A DNA stretch of 64,000 bases from Romanomermis culicivorax (taxonomy: Eukaryota; Nematoda; Enoplea; Mermithida; Mermithidae). Position 1 is the first letter of the stretch. Each line of letters starts with the position of its first letter. Made by a program: the position numbers and the translations under genes. The notes beneath the pieces are model-generated. The model was not told the DNA's origin and made no database searches. It saw only the letters and a program-made list of their open reading frames with translations. Below are positions 12,551 to 63,904 of this stretch, piece by piece. The DNA is taken from positions 434,001-498,000 of the forward strand of contig CAWUHX010000112.1 in the NCBI GenBank assembly GCA_963922205.1, read 5' to 3'.

Positions 12551-12720
12551 AGCGCTGTTGTTAGTGCGTCTGCTTTGTACGCAGAGGTCGAGGGCTTAAG
12601 CCCCACGCAGGGCGTTATTTTTCTGACGCATCACCCATGTGGATTTAGGCATATGACAAGTTCCATCCAGTTCATACCTGTGTGACTACCTTTCCAACAG
12701 AAAAAATGTCAAATCAACTG
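12551..12720 (+). repeat. tRNA-derived SINE or tRNA pseudogene
   Basis: The first ~65 bases resemble a tRNA: an A-box-like TTGTTAGTGCG, an anticodon arm CTGC/GCAG around TTTGTAC (anticodon TGT), and a B-box-like GGTCGAGGGCTTAAGCCCC. The acceptor stem pairs only partly (GCGCTGT with GCAGGGC) and the D-arm is poor, so it is not a working tRNA. An unrelated tail follows, as in SINEs built on a tRNA head. Confidence 0.5.
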
Positions 12721-12751
12721 TATACAGTACTTGACCCATTTGAACATACTT

Positions 12752-13072
12752 TTAGTGTTTTTGCCAAACAATACTTAAGACTGACTTCAGCAAAAGCGGA
12801 ATCGATAAGGAATGTATACGACTTCTTTTGATGAGATGAAGAATTCTGGGGCTACTATCGAATTTCTTCTTCAAATAATGGTCTATGTTTGCAACACCTA
12901 GTCTTTCTTTCTGAATACGTCTCGTAAGAGGAAGATATCTACAAAAAGAAACCGAAGAAATATTGCAGTATTGGTCGTCATCTATTACAGTATAAACTTT
13001 ATCAGAAAACAATCTGCGCCCGGTCAACAGCGGTTCAAGTCTCTTTGATTCTTCCTCGATTCTAATATGCAA
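12752..13072 (-). CDS. hypothetical small protein, uncertain splicing
   Basis: An uninterrupted 106-codon frame starts MHIRIEEESKRLEPLLTGRR. Inside it lies a perfect 50-nt candidate intron, from donor ACT|GTAATAG to the strong acceptor TTTCTTTTTGTAG. Splicing it shifts frame and gives a protein ending KTRCCKHRPLFEEEIR. Both versions read like protein, so the structure is undecided. An acceptor-like TGCATATTAG lies at the ATG itself, so upstream exons are possible. No family recognised. Confidence 0.3.
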   Translation of the reverse strand: MHIRIEEESKRLEPLLTGRRLFSDKVYTVIDDDQYCNISSVSFCRYLPLTRRIQKERLGVANIDHYLKKKFDSSPRILHLIKRSRIHSLSIPLLLKSVLSIVWQKH

Positions 13073-13631
13073 TAATATTTCAGCTTGCTAAAAGACTAAA
13101 AATACGTCAAACGCAGATCTTAAGCTCAAAACGACCAAAATATTTTCGCCGAATCATTATTATTGTTATCTTTGAGCTATTTTTTTGTGAAAAAGGCCAG
13201 AAGCGTCAACCGCAGACGTATCAGTAAGAAGTCTATTTATATTCATAGCACACATTACCGCATGATCCAAACCTCATTATGATCATTATGCAGATATTGA
13301 GCGGTATGGTCAATACTACGTATTTACTTTGAAATGACAGCTGCAGCGAACAGGAAACTTCAATATTGAAGTATTTGTCAGTTTATTACTGTAACCAATG
13401 AGAAAATTTTTTTCGTCCACGACCGACAAGGATACAAACTGATAGGTTTCTAGAAAATAACCTGAGCTCGATTGCACCAAAGCACCGCACCAAAAAAAAT
13501 TCAAATGTTCACAGGCGAATTTCAGTTGCACCATTGTGTACACATCTGAACCTTTCTTGAGGTCAGAGGTCAGAGGACGGTCAGAGGTCAGTCAGAAGTC
13601 AGAGGACCTCAAGAACGGTATGTATAGAGTT

Positions 13632-14350
13632 CGGTTGCACCAACATGTAGAACTTCATTGGTTTGATGATTTAGATTTTTGTGCATGCATTTCTAGTGGG
13701 TGAATTCAATTCGAATTTTGACTTTATACATCATTTTGAATTATATTTTACTATTAATGACAAATTTTTTGAGTTGATACTACAAAAATGCGATCGCCTT
13801 GACGATCAAATTTTTCCAGCGGTTAAATACGGTATAATATTGAAAGCTCCGTTGTTCGATTTTTCTCAAAATTTGACAGCTTTTAATTTGCTCCTCAACG
13901 AGCTAATTTTTGGGATCCGACAAAGTGTAATGCATCTTCATATTTCTTCACATTCCACATGAACCACAAGCTGTCACATGAAAGCTGAAATATGTGACAT
14001 CTTCACTTCCTAGTAATCTATTATGTTTCCTTAGTTTCAAAAATGAGCAGATCTGTTTTTTAAAAGACATACAATCATAGATTAAACTAGACAAGTGAAA
14101 TTTAATGTGCTGAATACGTAGGATAATAGTAAGCGAATATTAAGCAATTTCTTTTGATTCGAAAGATATGTAGATAGAAATTGATTCATTTTTAGACATC
14201 ATGTACACCTCTTAATTACTAGAAACGCCCTTGAACCTTAAGAAACACACCACTGAACCCTAGACTGAACCTCTAGAAGCGACCTCTGAACCACTGGAAA
14301 ATCACGTCTGAACCTGAAATAAACCTTCTAGACGTTCATGGTGCAACCGA
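13632..14350. mobile_element. TIR element with CGGTTGCACCA ends
   Basis: The segment opens TCGGTTGCACCAACATG and closes with the inverse (CATGGTGCAACCGA). Subterminal sequence repeats AGAGGTCAG/TGAACCTCT motifs, and the same motif pile-up at 13560-13612 lies just outside the left end. A plus-strand frame at 13681-13962 (93 codons, ending HLHISSHST) may be a relic of an element protein, but I could not assign it. Confidence 0.5.
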
Positions 14351-16080
14351 AATTTGTCTCATTCTCGGAATCCCTCTATTGGCTCAAAGGTTTAGAAGTG
14401 TTTATGCAACCGGGTCTCCGGTAAAATAGTAGTGCATTTAGGTGTCTACAAAGTTCCTCCCAAGTGCAAAGTGGAGAAGCATGATATGTTTTTATTATTT
14501 TAACCTCCCCGTTATCACGCATACATTTAGTGGTTTTGTTACAGCTAGCTTTCACTCTGCGAAACTTGCTTATGAAATCGAATCCTTGCTGTTGGTTTGA
14601 CTGCCATTTCGAAATATCCACTTTCACGTTTGTGCCTCCATTCGAATTTCAAAAATTCCATTAAAGAATGAAATCATTTATGATAAGTTTTCTTCCACAT
14701 AAAGTCTAAATAGACTTTTTCGAGATTTGATGAAAAAACATTTGAAAAGGCCAAACGTATCCGTTATGTCTCCTTAGAGCGCGTTGGAACCACACCAAAT
14801 TGCTAGCGAAAATTCTTAAAAATCTGACTCCTGACATATTGACGTGCATGAATCTTCTGTTTCTATTGAGGCTGAATTGAAAGATTCTCGTGAGTTATAG
14901 AAGGAACACAATTCATTACGAGCAGCCATGGTAGTCCGTGCAAACTCTATGGGCTGCAAAAAATTGAAAATTCTCAGAAAGAAAATTGCCATTTCAAGTG
15001 AGAAATTATCGAAAAGTAACATCTTTAGATGCTACGATTGCAACTTTTTAAATCAAAATTTGTGCTGCTCTAACCGTTTTTTTCGTGTTTTTTGGCCAAA
15101 AAATTCGACTATTTCCTGCAAGGGATTCCCATCTCTCCTTGGCCAACCAGCGACCGTCGTCCCTCCAGACCTTATTTTCCAGCCCGACAAATTTCAGAAT
15201 TGTAATTCTGTAAATTGCAGCTTTTATGTAACGGACCTCTGAAAGCTTGTTATGCCGGATTAGGAATAGATGTACCGCCATAAAACAAAACATTTCAGAA
15301 GAGATATTTCGGTAAGTAACTGTTCAAAGTTTCACGCCTAAAAATCTGAAAAATATAACGAAACACAAAAAACTTACAGTTAATACTATATAAAAATGCT
15401 TGCAAATCAATCAAAACACGACAAGCATAAGCCTTCCCTTCACTACATAATTTACTATACAATTTTTCGCTCAAAATTCGTTCAAGTCAGGGTTCATTAC
15501 TTCATTACTTACAACCATTTTCGGAAAAATAGACCATATCAGACATTTGGAAAATTTTGTGCCCTCTTTTCGACTGCACAATTTTTATAGGCTAGTCGTT
15601 TTCTGCACAGCACTCGCTAATAAGGTCGGAAGGTATAACGGAGACCATTCGACAAGAAATTAATGAATCGTATGCATGTAACGATTTGCTGATTATATAT
15701 TATTTTGTTGTTAATTTTCATCAGTGCGTATCCAGTTTTTTATAATTCAGTTGAGGTTTGATTCTTCTCCTTTTGATCGGATGAAAACATGCCTGAGAAA
15801 AAAGAACTGTATGTAAGTCCTCGCATGAAAGAAACCCGATTATTAATTAAACGAGTACGCCGTCCCGCCAGTCCAGATCCACTGAATCATTAGCTCTTAC
15901 TGGGATTTGGATGAATTTAAAACGTTCTGAGAGGTGAACAAAAATTAATTAATTGAGCGATCAAACATCCCTTGAAAATTCATTCTATATTCAGTAAATT
16001 AAAAACGATGAAATACGCCAAATGAAAATTTCTATTTCTTCGATCAATATCCGTATCAGCAGCAGGGTTTCCATTAGGGA
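14351..16080. other. intergenic, no gene seen
   Basis: AT-rich. Several 60-100 codon frames overlap on both strands at 14376-15293, but none has splice sites or a recognisable domain. Confidence 0.45.
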
Positions 16081-16440
16081 TGTCTCCGAACTCGGCTCCG
16101 CTCTAGCTCCGGCCCAGCATCACTCCATCTCCGTTCCGGCTCCGCCTCAGCGTCACCCTGGCTCCGCCTCGGCCAGGCCTGAAACCCGGTGTTCCTGGGA
16201 TTTTGGAAAAAAAAATATTTTTTCGAAAAATCACGATTTCACTGAAAAATCGTGATTTCACTTAAAAGTTGTGAATTATTGAAAAGTCACCGGAAATCTC
16301 GTTAGTAAAAAATTGAAACTAAAACACTACAAAATTTCTGGAAATCGCAATTTTACCAAAAAATGTTCAGAAATCGCGATTCTATCAAAAAATCGCGCCA
16401 AATCGTGATTTTCAAAAAAATTGCAAATGATTAATTCAAC
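16081..16440. repeat. CTCCGG-rich block and AAATCGCGATTT repeats
   Basis: Bases 16085-16175 are an imperfect run of GGCTCCG-like units. From 16210 to 16430 the palindromic core AAATCNCGATTT recurs about every 25-60 bp. No gene follows from it. Confidence 0.6.
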
Positions 16441-17529
16441 ATGAAAATCGCACAATCTATTCATGACTCTACCTCTGGGTTGCCTATCGCACAATTGTTC
16501 ATTACCAACTGTGAGTATGGCTCATGAGCATGAATGTTCATGCAGGTGAATGTGGTTGATTGTAGTCAAGGTCTATAAGTTATTAATAGAATACAATTCG
16601 GGGAGGGGGTCTGACCATGTATACAAGGGTTTGACCAATTAAAATAGGTGGTTTTGAATAATATCCTGTATAAAAGCAGGCATGAAGTCCCGCGAAGTCA
16701 TGGGGTTTATGAGCAAATAGGGCTGTGAGACATCAAAATAATGCATGCAAAAAGTGCCTTTTTTGAGTCCTAAGAGGTGCACCTCGTTGATATTTCGGAC
16801 CATGCATCTATCATCTTTCCTTTAAACCCCTTTTTAAACTTTTTAAAAATGTTCACTGAATTTTGCCAAAAATTATATGAACTTAATCAAAACTTTTCTA
16901 TAATTTCATGGAAAAAAGGATTTTCAACAGTCAGAAAGGAAATGGTCACATCCTAAAAGAAATTTTTCGGGATTTTTCACAAAAATGGTTTTGGTGGTTT
17001 TCAAATCGTGGTAAATCTGGCGAACACAGTCAGAGAGTGGGAAAACCGTCATATTTTGAAAGCGAAGGTGTCTACTAAAAATGAGCGCATTATACTTGAT
17101 TCATTTTAGATAATCGACGCAGCGAGATCACAGTCAAACTTTTATTCAAAACAATGAAAGCATGCTCGTTGACTCAAATCAATAAAATTTTTTACATGAA
17201 TTCTTGATGATCAATCTTTTCAATCGTTTCAAGATTATTGTCACGATAAGTGAATTTGTAAATTATGTAAATTAAGTTAAGCCTAAGTTTACTGTATAAT
17301 TTCGTCCAAATTAGTTTCGTGTACAGTAATCCATTTTTATTTTACTCGGAAACCATTAGGAAAAATGTAGGTTAAGTAGCCCATTGTTTTGTACATTTTT
17401 GACGATAATTTGCCAAAACCATTAATGCATTTTCGTTCTATTATTTACTCGGAAATCGTAAAATACGTATGGAAAGGATTACAGTAGGAAAATAAGAGCC
17501 CAAAAAAACAGAGAACTACTAATCCCTTC
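16441..17529. other. intergenic, no gene seen
   Basis: AT-rich spacer with no recognised gene or bounded repeat. Confidence 0.45.
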
Positions 17530-18275
17530 TGTCCACTTACCAACTCCCACCCGAGGGGTGGACAACTTCAAGGAACCCATCGTAAGCAAGTTCAACCAAT
17601 CAGGTTCAAACGTTATCGTCCCATTCCCAATAAACAACTCTAGCGAATGAGATTCCCCTCACCAAAAACCCCACCTCTTTTTCGGGATCCTCGAAAAAAA
17701 ACGGAAAACAGTCAGTCAGTTCTTTGGATTCTCGAAAATCGGCAGCGTCTCAGTTTACCGACTACGTGAGTTCCCTACCTTTTCATGTATTTTTCTTGGA
17801 CGACGTTCATCCGTCCAGTTTGGTTGTATTTTGTTGAGGACGACGTTCATCCGTCCAGTTTGTTTGTACTCTATTGAGGACGACGTTCATCCGTCCAGTT
17901 TGGTTGTATTTTGTTGAGGACGACGTTCATCCGTCCAGTTTGTTTGTATTTTGTTGAGGACGACATTCATCCGTCCAGTTTATTTGTATTTGTTGAGGAC
18001 GATGTTCATCGATCCAGTTGTGTGTGCTTATCGGCGACGTTTATCCACCAATATTTTATCCTCGGGACGACGCCTATCCCTCCATAGAATCTCACTTCCC
18101 CGCCTCATATTTAGTAGTTTCTCAGCTTCCCTTTTCTTTCAGTTGCTCTTATTCTCCTGCCCGTGTCCCCTGCCTTATCCACATTATTGTAATTTAGCCT
18201 GTTAATATTCTATTTTAATAAACGAATATTTTAGAGGAGTTTACGTAATCACAGAGAATTACCCATTACGTAACA
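17530..18275 (+). mobile_element. candidate solo LTR
   Basis: The segment runs TGTCCAC...GTAACA, so it has TG/CA-type edges. It has CCAAT-like and AATAAA signals (AATAAA at about 18219) and internal tandem repeats, as LTRs often do. The left edge carries a short hairpin (TGTCCAC and GTGGACA). No matching target duplication, primer-binding site or gag/pol was found, so this remains tentative. Confidence 0.35.
17798..18010 (+). repeat. 40-bp tandem repeat, about five copies
   Basis: The unit GAGGACGACGTTCATCCGTC plus CAGTTTGGTTGTATTTTGTT is repeated about five times and decays at the 3' side into GACGATGTTCATCGATCC. Copies are directly adjacent with no unique spacers, so this is a minisatellite, not a CRISPR array. 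Confidence 0.9.
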
Positions 18276-18479
18276 TTATCGAAATTGATCTATTGAACTG
18301 TAGTAACGTTGCGCTTGCCGAAACTTCACCTACTGCATAGATCATTTTAAAATGAATCGATGGACAGGGTTGTAAAAAGGCGTTGACAAGATACCCAAAA
18401 TTACAAAACAATACCATCTTCACAAAAAATTATATTCTTCGCCCAAAAAAATTGTTAATCAACATGTTGTCTTTCATTT

Positions 18480-19260
18480 GTTTCCGAAAAAGTATATTCT
18501 GCATCTGAGTGCATGTTTCAACCAACACCTATTATGTGTGTCAAATGCACACTTGTGTGAATGTGCCCATAAGGATGCACATGTCTAAAGTGTTACACAT
18601 GCTTCAAATCCACAGTTTGCCATGCACATGTAAACATATTAGTGTTGTGATTGTTTGATATGTAGAGATGCATGTATCCTCAGAACTTTATTGGTAGGGA
18701 TTCATTCAGATTTAAAAACATGTTTGAATGACAGTGGTGTGCGCAAATCATACAGCTTCCAAAGCGATTGTAATTTATCGCAATGTATTATCCGAGGATA
18801 GCGTTCATTTAATTCGTGCTGTAGTTCGTTTTTTATGAAATGCTTCTAAATTTAAAAAAAAAACCAAAATCAACCTGACAACAAAGCGTTCACGGTAAGA
18901 TTTTTATTCAAAAACCGTTATTGATTGAATAAGCTCACAAATTTTCAGTTTCACGCGACGAATGATTAAGCAGAAAGCTGTAAAAATTTCCTCTTTTATA
19001 ATTTAGAAGCATGTCAAGAAAAACAGACCATAGACAACACATGAGAGAATTTATTTTTCAAGTACGAAACGAAAGCCCCTCATTCATTGTGCCTACAGAA
19101 ATGAAGAAACAAATTCTGCGGCATCCTGTAGGAAGATGCCCGGACACGATCCTAAAGAATTTTCTGGCTTTTCCACCTCTTTTCTGATTACTTTAAAGTA
19201 GCATAAAAAATGTGCTATACCAAGTTAAATAAAATTGTCTTCTGCATATAATTTTGTTTT
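18480..19260. repeat. relic of a protein-coding repeat, copy 1
   Basis: Blocks of this region match, inverted, the interior of the transposon at 51264-53196. Shared blocks include a segment near 18670-18760 and the coding block at 19110-19140. A 58-codon plus-strand frame from about 19012 (MSRKTDHRQHMREF) contains ILRHPVGRCP; the other copy encodes ILRHPIGRCP. Conservation at the protein level suggests a shared element-encoded protein, identity unknown. Confidence 0.6.
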
Positions 19261-19327
19261 ACAATAGACTTACGTCTTTTCTACGCTTTTATATTTTCAA
19301 TCGCATGCACGTCACACAAAATGCTAA

Positions 19328-19670
19328 AGGCCCATCTATACCATTTTCGCTAAAAAACATACGCAAGCGATTTGTTCTTCAAGTATTGGAGCGATTTCAG
19401 TATATAGAAACACCGCAAGGTAGATATTGAAATTTTCGATCGAAAGATACCTAACACTTTTAACAAGTATCTGTTGAGCACTTTAAATCAAGCTTTGACG
19501 CAAGAAGCCTACCAAATAGCTGATTTCTCCCAATTTTTTTGCAAAATATACTTCACTGAATAGACCTCGTCAAGATCTTTCTTGCGCACAGAGAAAATGA
19601 GAGATTTATTCAATTTTGATAGTTGCAATCACTTGCGACTGATTTTCGGGAAAAAAGTATAGATGGGCCT
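19328..19670. mobile_element. Harbinger-like MITE, AGGCCCATCTATAC family, copy 1
   Basis: A perfect inverted terminus AGGCCCATCTATAC/GTATAGATGGGCCT flanked by TAA on each side (19325-19327 and 19671-19673). 343 bp, non-coding. A diverged copy is at 41901-42256. Confidence 0.8.
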
Positions 19671-20523
19671 TAAGGATTGATGAATTCTAAAGTTTAGGAA
19701 GTTAAGTGTAAAGTTAGGCAGCGTGAATTTTGACATTCATGCAAAAGGACACAATATATCTGATTTTTACATATAATTAATTTTCAACTTATGATAGTCA
19801 AGGTCGAACGTTAGAAACTGCGTCTCGGTTATAAATCTGGCAAAAATACCCATACATTTGTCGAGCAACGTTCTTTATTTCAGACAGAAAATAATAAAAA
19901 TGACAACTATGAAAATAAAATCGTCGTACTCACATCAAGTAATGTGTACAAAAATAAATATAAAACGTGAAAACTCCGCAATTCAGATATTTATATATAT
20001 ATATGTATGCATGAAACCTTGGAAAAACGAATTAATATCGATTAAAGCTAGCCAGTCAAAAACAGAATTTATAAATGCGGAGAAAATTAAGCGTACAGAT
20101 GAAAAATATTTTTGACAATCATCCCAAATTCCGTCTAGTTGATAGGATTGAAATATCGCCCGAAAGAGGGGAGAGGGACAAAATTTTACACGCATTTTAT
20201 AATATGACTAGATAATTTTCTAATAAAACGCAAAACTCATCGAAAACGCGTAACAAAGAACAACATCGAGATTCAAACTAAATAAATTTCGATAGTTCAT
20301 TTATAAATAGGAAAGAACACTCTTTTTCCAATTCCCGCTTCAAGAATCATCTGATAATCTCCTACTACATTTTCTAACCTAACTATATTAGGTCAAAGTG
20401 GGCATCGCGACGCGTATCTAATTAGCATAATTTTCGTCCAAAAATTCCTGTTAAGCTACTGATTTATCGAACTGATCGTGATATTCGTAAAATTTGGTTC
20501 ATCGATTCTTCCGTTGTGATAAA

Positions 20524-20529
20524 TTTATT
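20524..20529 (-). terminator. unc-43: poly(A) signal candidate for unc-43
   Basis: AATAAA on the minus strand, about 50 nt past the unc-43 stop codon. Confidence 0.45.
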
Positions 20530-20578
20530 TATCTTTGATTCAAATTATATACACCAGATTTGAGGCCAAAAGAATTAA

Positions 20579-60183
<39,605 letters not shown>

Positions 60184-60269
60184 CTGAAATGAATAATTTT
60201 ATAAAGCCGGGGATAAAATAAGCATATTCGATAGGAAACATGATCGTTAGTAGACTTTTTTGGTTTGAA

Positions 60270-61260
60270 AATCATATGCGAAATGTCTCTTGGGTCTAAA
60301 TTTCTAAGGGCCAAATTTAAATTTTGGGAGAAAAAATCTTGAATTGGAGAATATCGAAAAATAGGCTTGTAAGACACTGTGGAAAACTATATGGATATTT
60401 AATCAGCCGTTTTAAAAAAATTACTGTTCCAAACTTTATTTCCAATCAGTGTTTTTGAAAGAATTTATGTGCGCAAATTTTTTTGTTTGCAAAAAACACG
60501 ACATGTCGTGTATTTTTGCGCAACTTTTTTTTCCAGGATAGCACCTGGGTTCATGTCCTTCTGGAAAAATGCACGGAGCATTGAAAAATGCAGCTTCTGT
60601 TCTTATGCCTTATGTTGCTTCCTATCTTTCCGGCGCGCAGCACCGAAAGTTTTTTTCAAATTCTAGCATTCAGGAACCCTGGAAAATCAATCCAAGGATA
60701 ACTTAATCAATAAACATAAGGTTCAAATTTTCTGATCAAGAACACGTTTTTATTATTTTACAAATCAAAAAATATAGTCATACTTTCATGAGTTTGAAAA
60801 AATTCAAATGAAACTCTAAATTTTTGAGAATCATTTCCGTGATGCTTTAGAATTCAAACTAGGCTTCATTTTCACAATTATAGTTACAAAAAAGTTGAAA
60901 AATTGAGATTTTGACTTCTAGAATGCACCAAAATTCGTCTTTTGCATGTCAAACCCCCCTCATATTTTTTCGCTTTTTCAAAAAGTTTTTTCCCGAAAAA
61001 CTTTGATTTGTGGAAAAACAGTGGACAGATCAATTCGAAGAATTATAGAGCGAAATGTGGGCGCGAAGCAGCCGAAAATTTTTTAGTGTCTTCCGATTTT
61101 AAAACCCGTAGAACATTGTCTTTAAATCTAAAATTGAATAAAAATAACTATGATTTACTGAAGTATAATATATAAATCAAAATTTTAGGAGCCAAAATGG
61201 CTCTTAGAGCTAAAAATTTAGGAACCATTTTCAATTTTGAGGCGCCCAGGTCCCTGAAAT
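60270..61260. repeat. dispersed repeat of about 0.95 kb, copy 2
   Basis: Aligns with 37230-38200 in the same orientation, diverged. It contains GTGGGCGCGAAGCAGCCG near 61058. Confidence 0.65.
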
Positions 61261-61402
61261 CACTAAAAAAAGCCTGATCATGAGAACATGAAATTCTAAA
61301 GTCTAGTAGAATGTTCGTGCAGGCTGTGAATCTGAAGATGGCAAGGACCTTTCCAAGACTATAGATGGAGTATAATTGCAGATCTCCGTTTTGAATAACG
61401 GA

Positions 61403-61607
61403 CATACCTGTAGTTGGGGGGGGGGGGGGGGGGGGCTAGGGGGGGGACCACCCCCAACTTGGCCAACCATGTACCCAACATCACCCAACCCCCCCCAGTT
61501 CGGAAAAAATTAAAAAATTTGCAAAAAAGTGTATGTTTTTGGCCTTTTTTGGGAAAAATTTCGATTTTTTCTACCCCCTCCAACTGGTAGGAGGTCTTAC
61601 AGGTATG
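61403..61607. mobile_element. hAT-like MITE, CATACCTGTA family, copy 2
   Basis: Perfect 8-bp duplication ATAACGGA (61395-61402 and 61608-61615). The left arm holds a run of about twenty G. Confidence 0.87.
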
Positions 61608-61615
61608 ATAACGGA

Positions 61616-62856
61616 TCTAATTTTTTCGGCATAGTTGAATTTTAATCTATCGCTTAGCAGTATATAAGACACTATAGGTGGAATAAATGAACTATCAAAC
61701 AATGTAACAGTACAGTATTTTTAACGATTTTATACAAAAGTGCTAGAAATACGAAAATATTTACTGTACTACTATGAACTTTGAGTGCTACAGATTTTAG
61801 TCAATTTTGATTACTTTTGGGCATAAATTCAATTTTTTAAACACGACGCTTACAGTTGGAAACAAAGCTGGATGCCGAATACTGTGCCGCAATACTCACC
61901 CCGACATTTTCTTTTATGCACCCAATTACTTTTTCATCTAATTTGGCTAGGCTTCTTTTAATTAAGCTTGAAAATGCAAGTCATATAAACTTCCAGCTAA
62001 CATAAATAATCCTAGACTTTGCGCTGAAGAACCGAAACGGTTGATTTTCTGCTATCATCCAAAAGTTTGTTAGAAATGCGCTTTTCTACTAGGTAAAAGT
62101 TCCACTTGAACTGCAACAAATCGATAAATCACTCGTCACGATTCTTTTCCCGTATTTCTACGGTGACGATTTTTCTTGGCACTTTTTCATCTTCAAGGGG
62201 TTTCTGTACCGTGTTACATTAATATGAAAAGTGGGCAACCAAAGAGATTGATTTGTGCAGCCACGTATGTTAGCCTCTTGAAAGCGTGTTCGGCGATTCC
62301 TCGACATTTCCAAATCTTTCCGTACAACAGCTAGCTAATAACCTTGTCGAGTTTACGCTTAATTTGACTTCAATGCAATATAGGCGCGTAAGCCGAGCCA
62401 ACCCTTTTTTCCGCTCTCTCATTTTCTTTCCTTCTCAGAAATAGCAGCGGCGGCTAGAGAGCGAACTTTTTCCTGCTTCTTCTTTCCTACGGCGGCGGGT
62501 CATGCACCATAGATTTTTGCATCACTTTAACTTGTTGTTAGCCGGTACCCGGTTAATATGTAAAAGAGAACAGGTACTCGCTGCTGGTTGCTACTGCTGC
62601 TAAACAGCTTTATTCCGACGAATCTATGCCGGAGAAAAGCTTCTTTTGGAGTATAATAGGTGAAGCTGTGCACAGGGGCGCGCCAATTCGAGTGTGACTG
62701 AGAATAGAAAGAAAGAAAAGAAATATGTGATTGCACCTTGGATTGAGCCTCTTTACTTCACTAGAACCGTACCTATGCATAAATTAGAAGGCTAAAAACT
62801 TGATCCGAAGGAATGCTCGAGGTATGGTTCTAATTAAAGAAGCATTAGCACGAAAG
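61616..62856. other. upstream region of unc-43 in this window, no exon proven
   Basis: 62380-62520 is GC-richer and pyrimidine-rich on the plus strand, possibly regulatory or 5' leader sequence. A short minus-strand frame with a good donor near 61895 (KLDEKVIGCIKENVG then GTGAGT) has the wrong phase to join exon 1 and a stop upstream. Confidence 0.35.
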
Positions 62857-63235
62857 CATGCCTGTAGCTAGGGGGGTTGGAGGCATACCTGTACTTGGGG
62901 GAGGGGTTGGAGGGGGGACCCCCCCAACTTGGCCAACCACGTACCCAACGTCACCCACCCCCCCCCAGTTTGGAAAAAATTAAAAAATTTGCAAAAAAGT
63001 GTATGTTTTTTGGGAAAAATTTCGACTTTTTTTAGCCCCCCCCCAACTGGTCGGAGGTCTTACAGGTATGGTTGGGGGGCAATGGCCCCCCGAAATTTTT
63101 CAAGTATCAATAAAGCAAAGGTGCCTTTCTTTTTCATCTTCAAGAAAAAGTCCAGTCAGAAATCCCAATTTTAGAGTAAATTGAGTGAAAAAAATGTGTG
63201 ACCCCCTCGGAAAAAAATTCCTGGCTACAGTCATG
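62857..63235. mobile_element. CAGGCCTG-like MITE interrupted by another MITE
   Basis: Ends CATGCCTGTAGCTAGG and CCTGGCTACAGTCATG are inverted repeats; interior AAGAAAAAGTCCAGTCAGAAAT matches the 38475 family. The 62884-63070 MITE lies inside. Outer target duplication not clear. Confidence 0.6.
62884..63070. mobile_element. hAT-like MITE, CATACCTGTA family, copy 3 (nested)
   Basis: Flanks GTTGGAGG (62876-62883) and GTTGGGGG (63071-63078), 7 of 8 alike. Near-identical interior to 61403-61607. Confidence 0.78.
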
Positions 63236-63319
63236 AGAGCTGCTAATTAAATAAAAGCAACACTATTCGTTCAAATTTAAAATGCATGCGCCTCGATTTT
63301 TAAAATGGTCACTGACAAA

Positions 63320-63751
63320 CATACGTGTGATTGGGGGGAAGTGCTATGGGAACCCCCCCAGAAATCGTCGACCATATGGCTAGCCATTGGGCGACCGCCC
63401 CCCAGGATTTTCCAATCCAATGGCTAGCCATATGGTAGCCCTAGGGACCCCCATACTTTTGGACGGAAAAATACTGAAAAATGTTAATTTTTTGATGAAA
63501 AACGTCAATTTTTGAACAAAAAATGGTTAAAAACATCAATTTTCTTGGCGCTTCGAGCCATAAATACATTTTTTCATCATTTTTTAGACAAAAATTACTA
63601 TTTATTGAACCATTTTTCGGACTTTTTTCATCAAAAAATCGAATTTGTTTCCCTTCAGAGACCCCTCCCCCCAAAATTTTGAGAATTACTGACCCCCAGC
63701 CCCAAAAAAGTGGCCCAACCCCCCAGACCTCAGGGCTCCGTTACATGTATG
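63320..63751. mobile_element. hAT-like MITE, CATACATGTAA family
   Basis: Flanks CTGACAAA and CTTACAAA (7 of 8). 432 bp, direct orientation. Confidence 0.78.
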
Positions 63752-63904
63752 CTTACAAACAGAAATATGCCGATCGGAATAATTTGCCAATTTCACGTGC
63801 GGTGCATGGATGTATTGAAACATCAGGAAGGTTTCACCAAACTTTAAACCGGAAAAATTGTCAAAATGATCAGAAGAGATAATTTACATCAAGTATGCTG
63901 CAAC

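Noticed and set aside
12552-12613. Functional tRNA-Thr(TGT)
   Set aside because: The D-arm and acceptor stem pair poorly and the T-arm is altered; better explained as a SINE head or pseudogene.
12840-12920. TRCCKHRPLF resembling the start of a TGF-beta ligand domain
   Set aside because: The frame stops within seven codons, and no exon with the GWDWI or later cysteine-knot motifs was found nearby.
15048-15293. 81-codon minus-strand ORF containing WRDDGRWLAKERW
   Set aside because: No domain match, no splice partner, and a competing plus-strand frame covers the same bases.
17798-18010. Possible CRISPR array
   Set aside because: Units abut with no unique spacers, and the DNA is clearly animal.
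61860-61960. Candidate missing first exon of unc-43 (KLDEKVIGCIKENVG at a GTGAGT donor)
   Set aside because: Wrong phase to complete the Gly-Lys codon, an in-frame stop upstream and no similarity to the CaMKII N-terminus.
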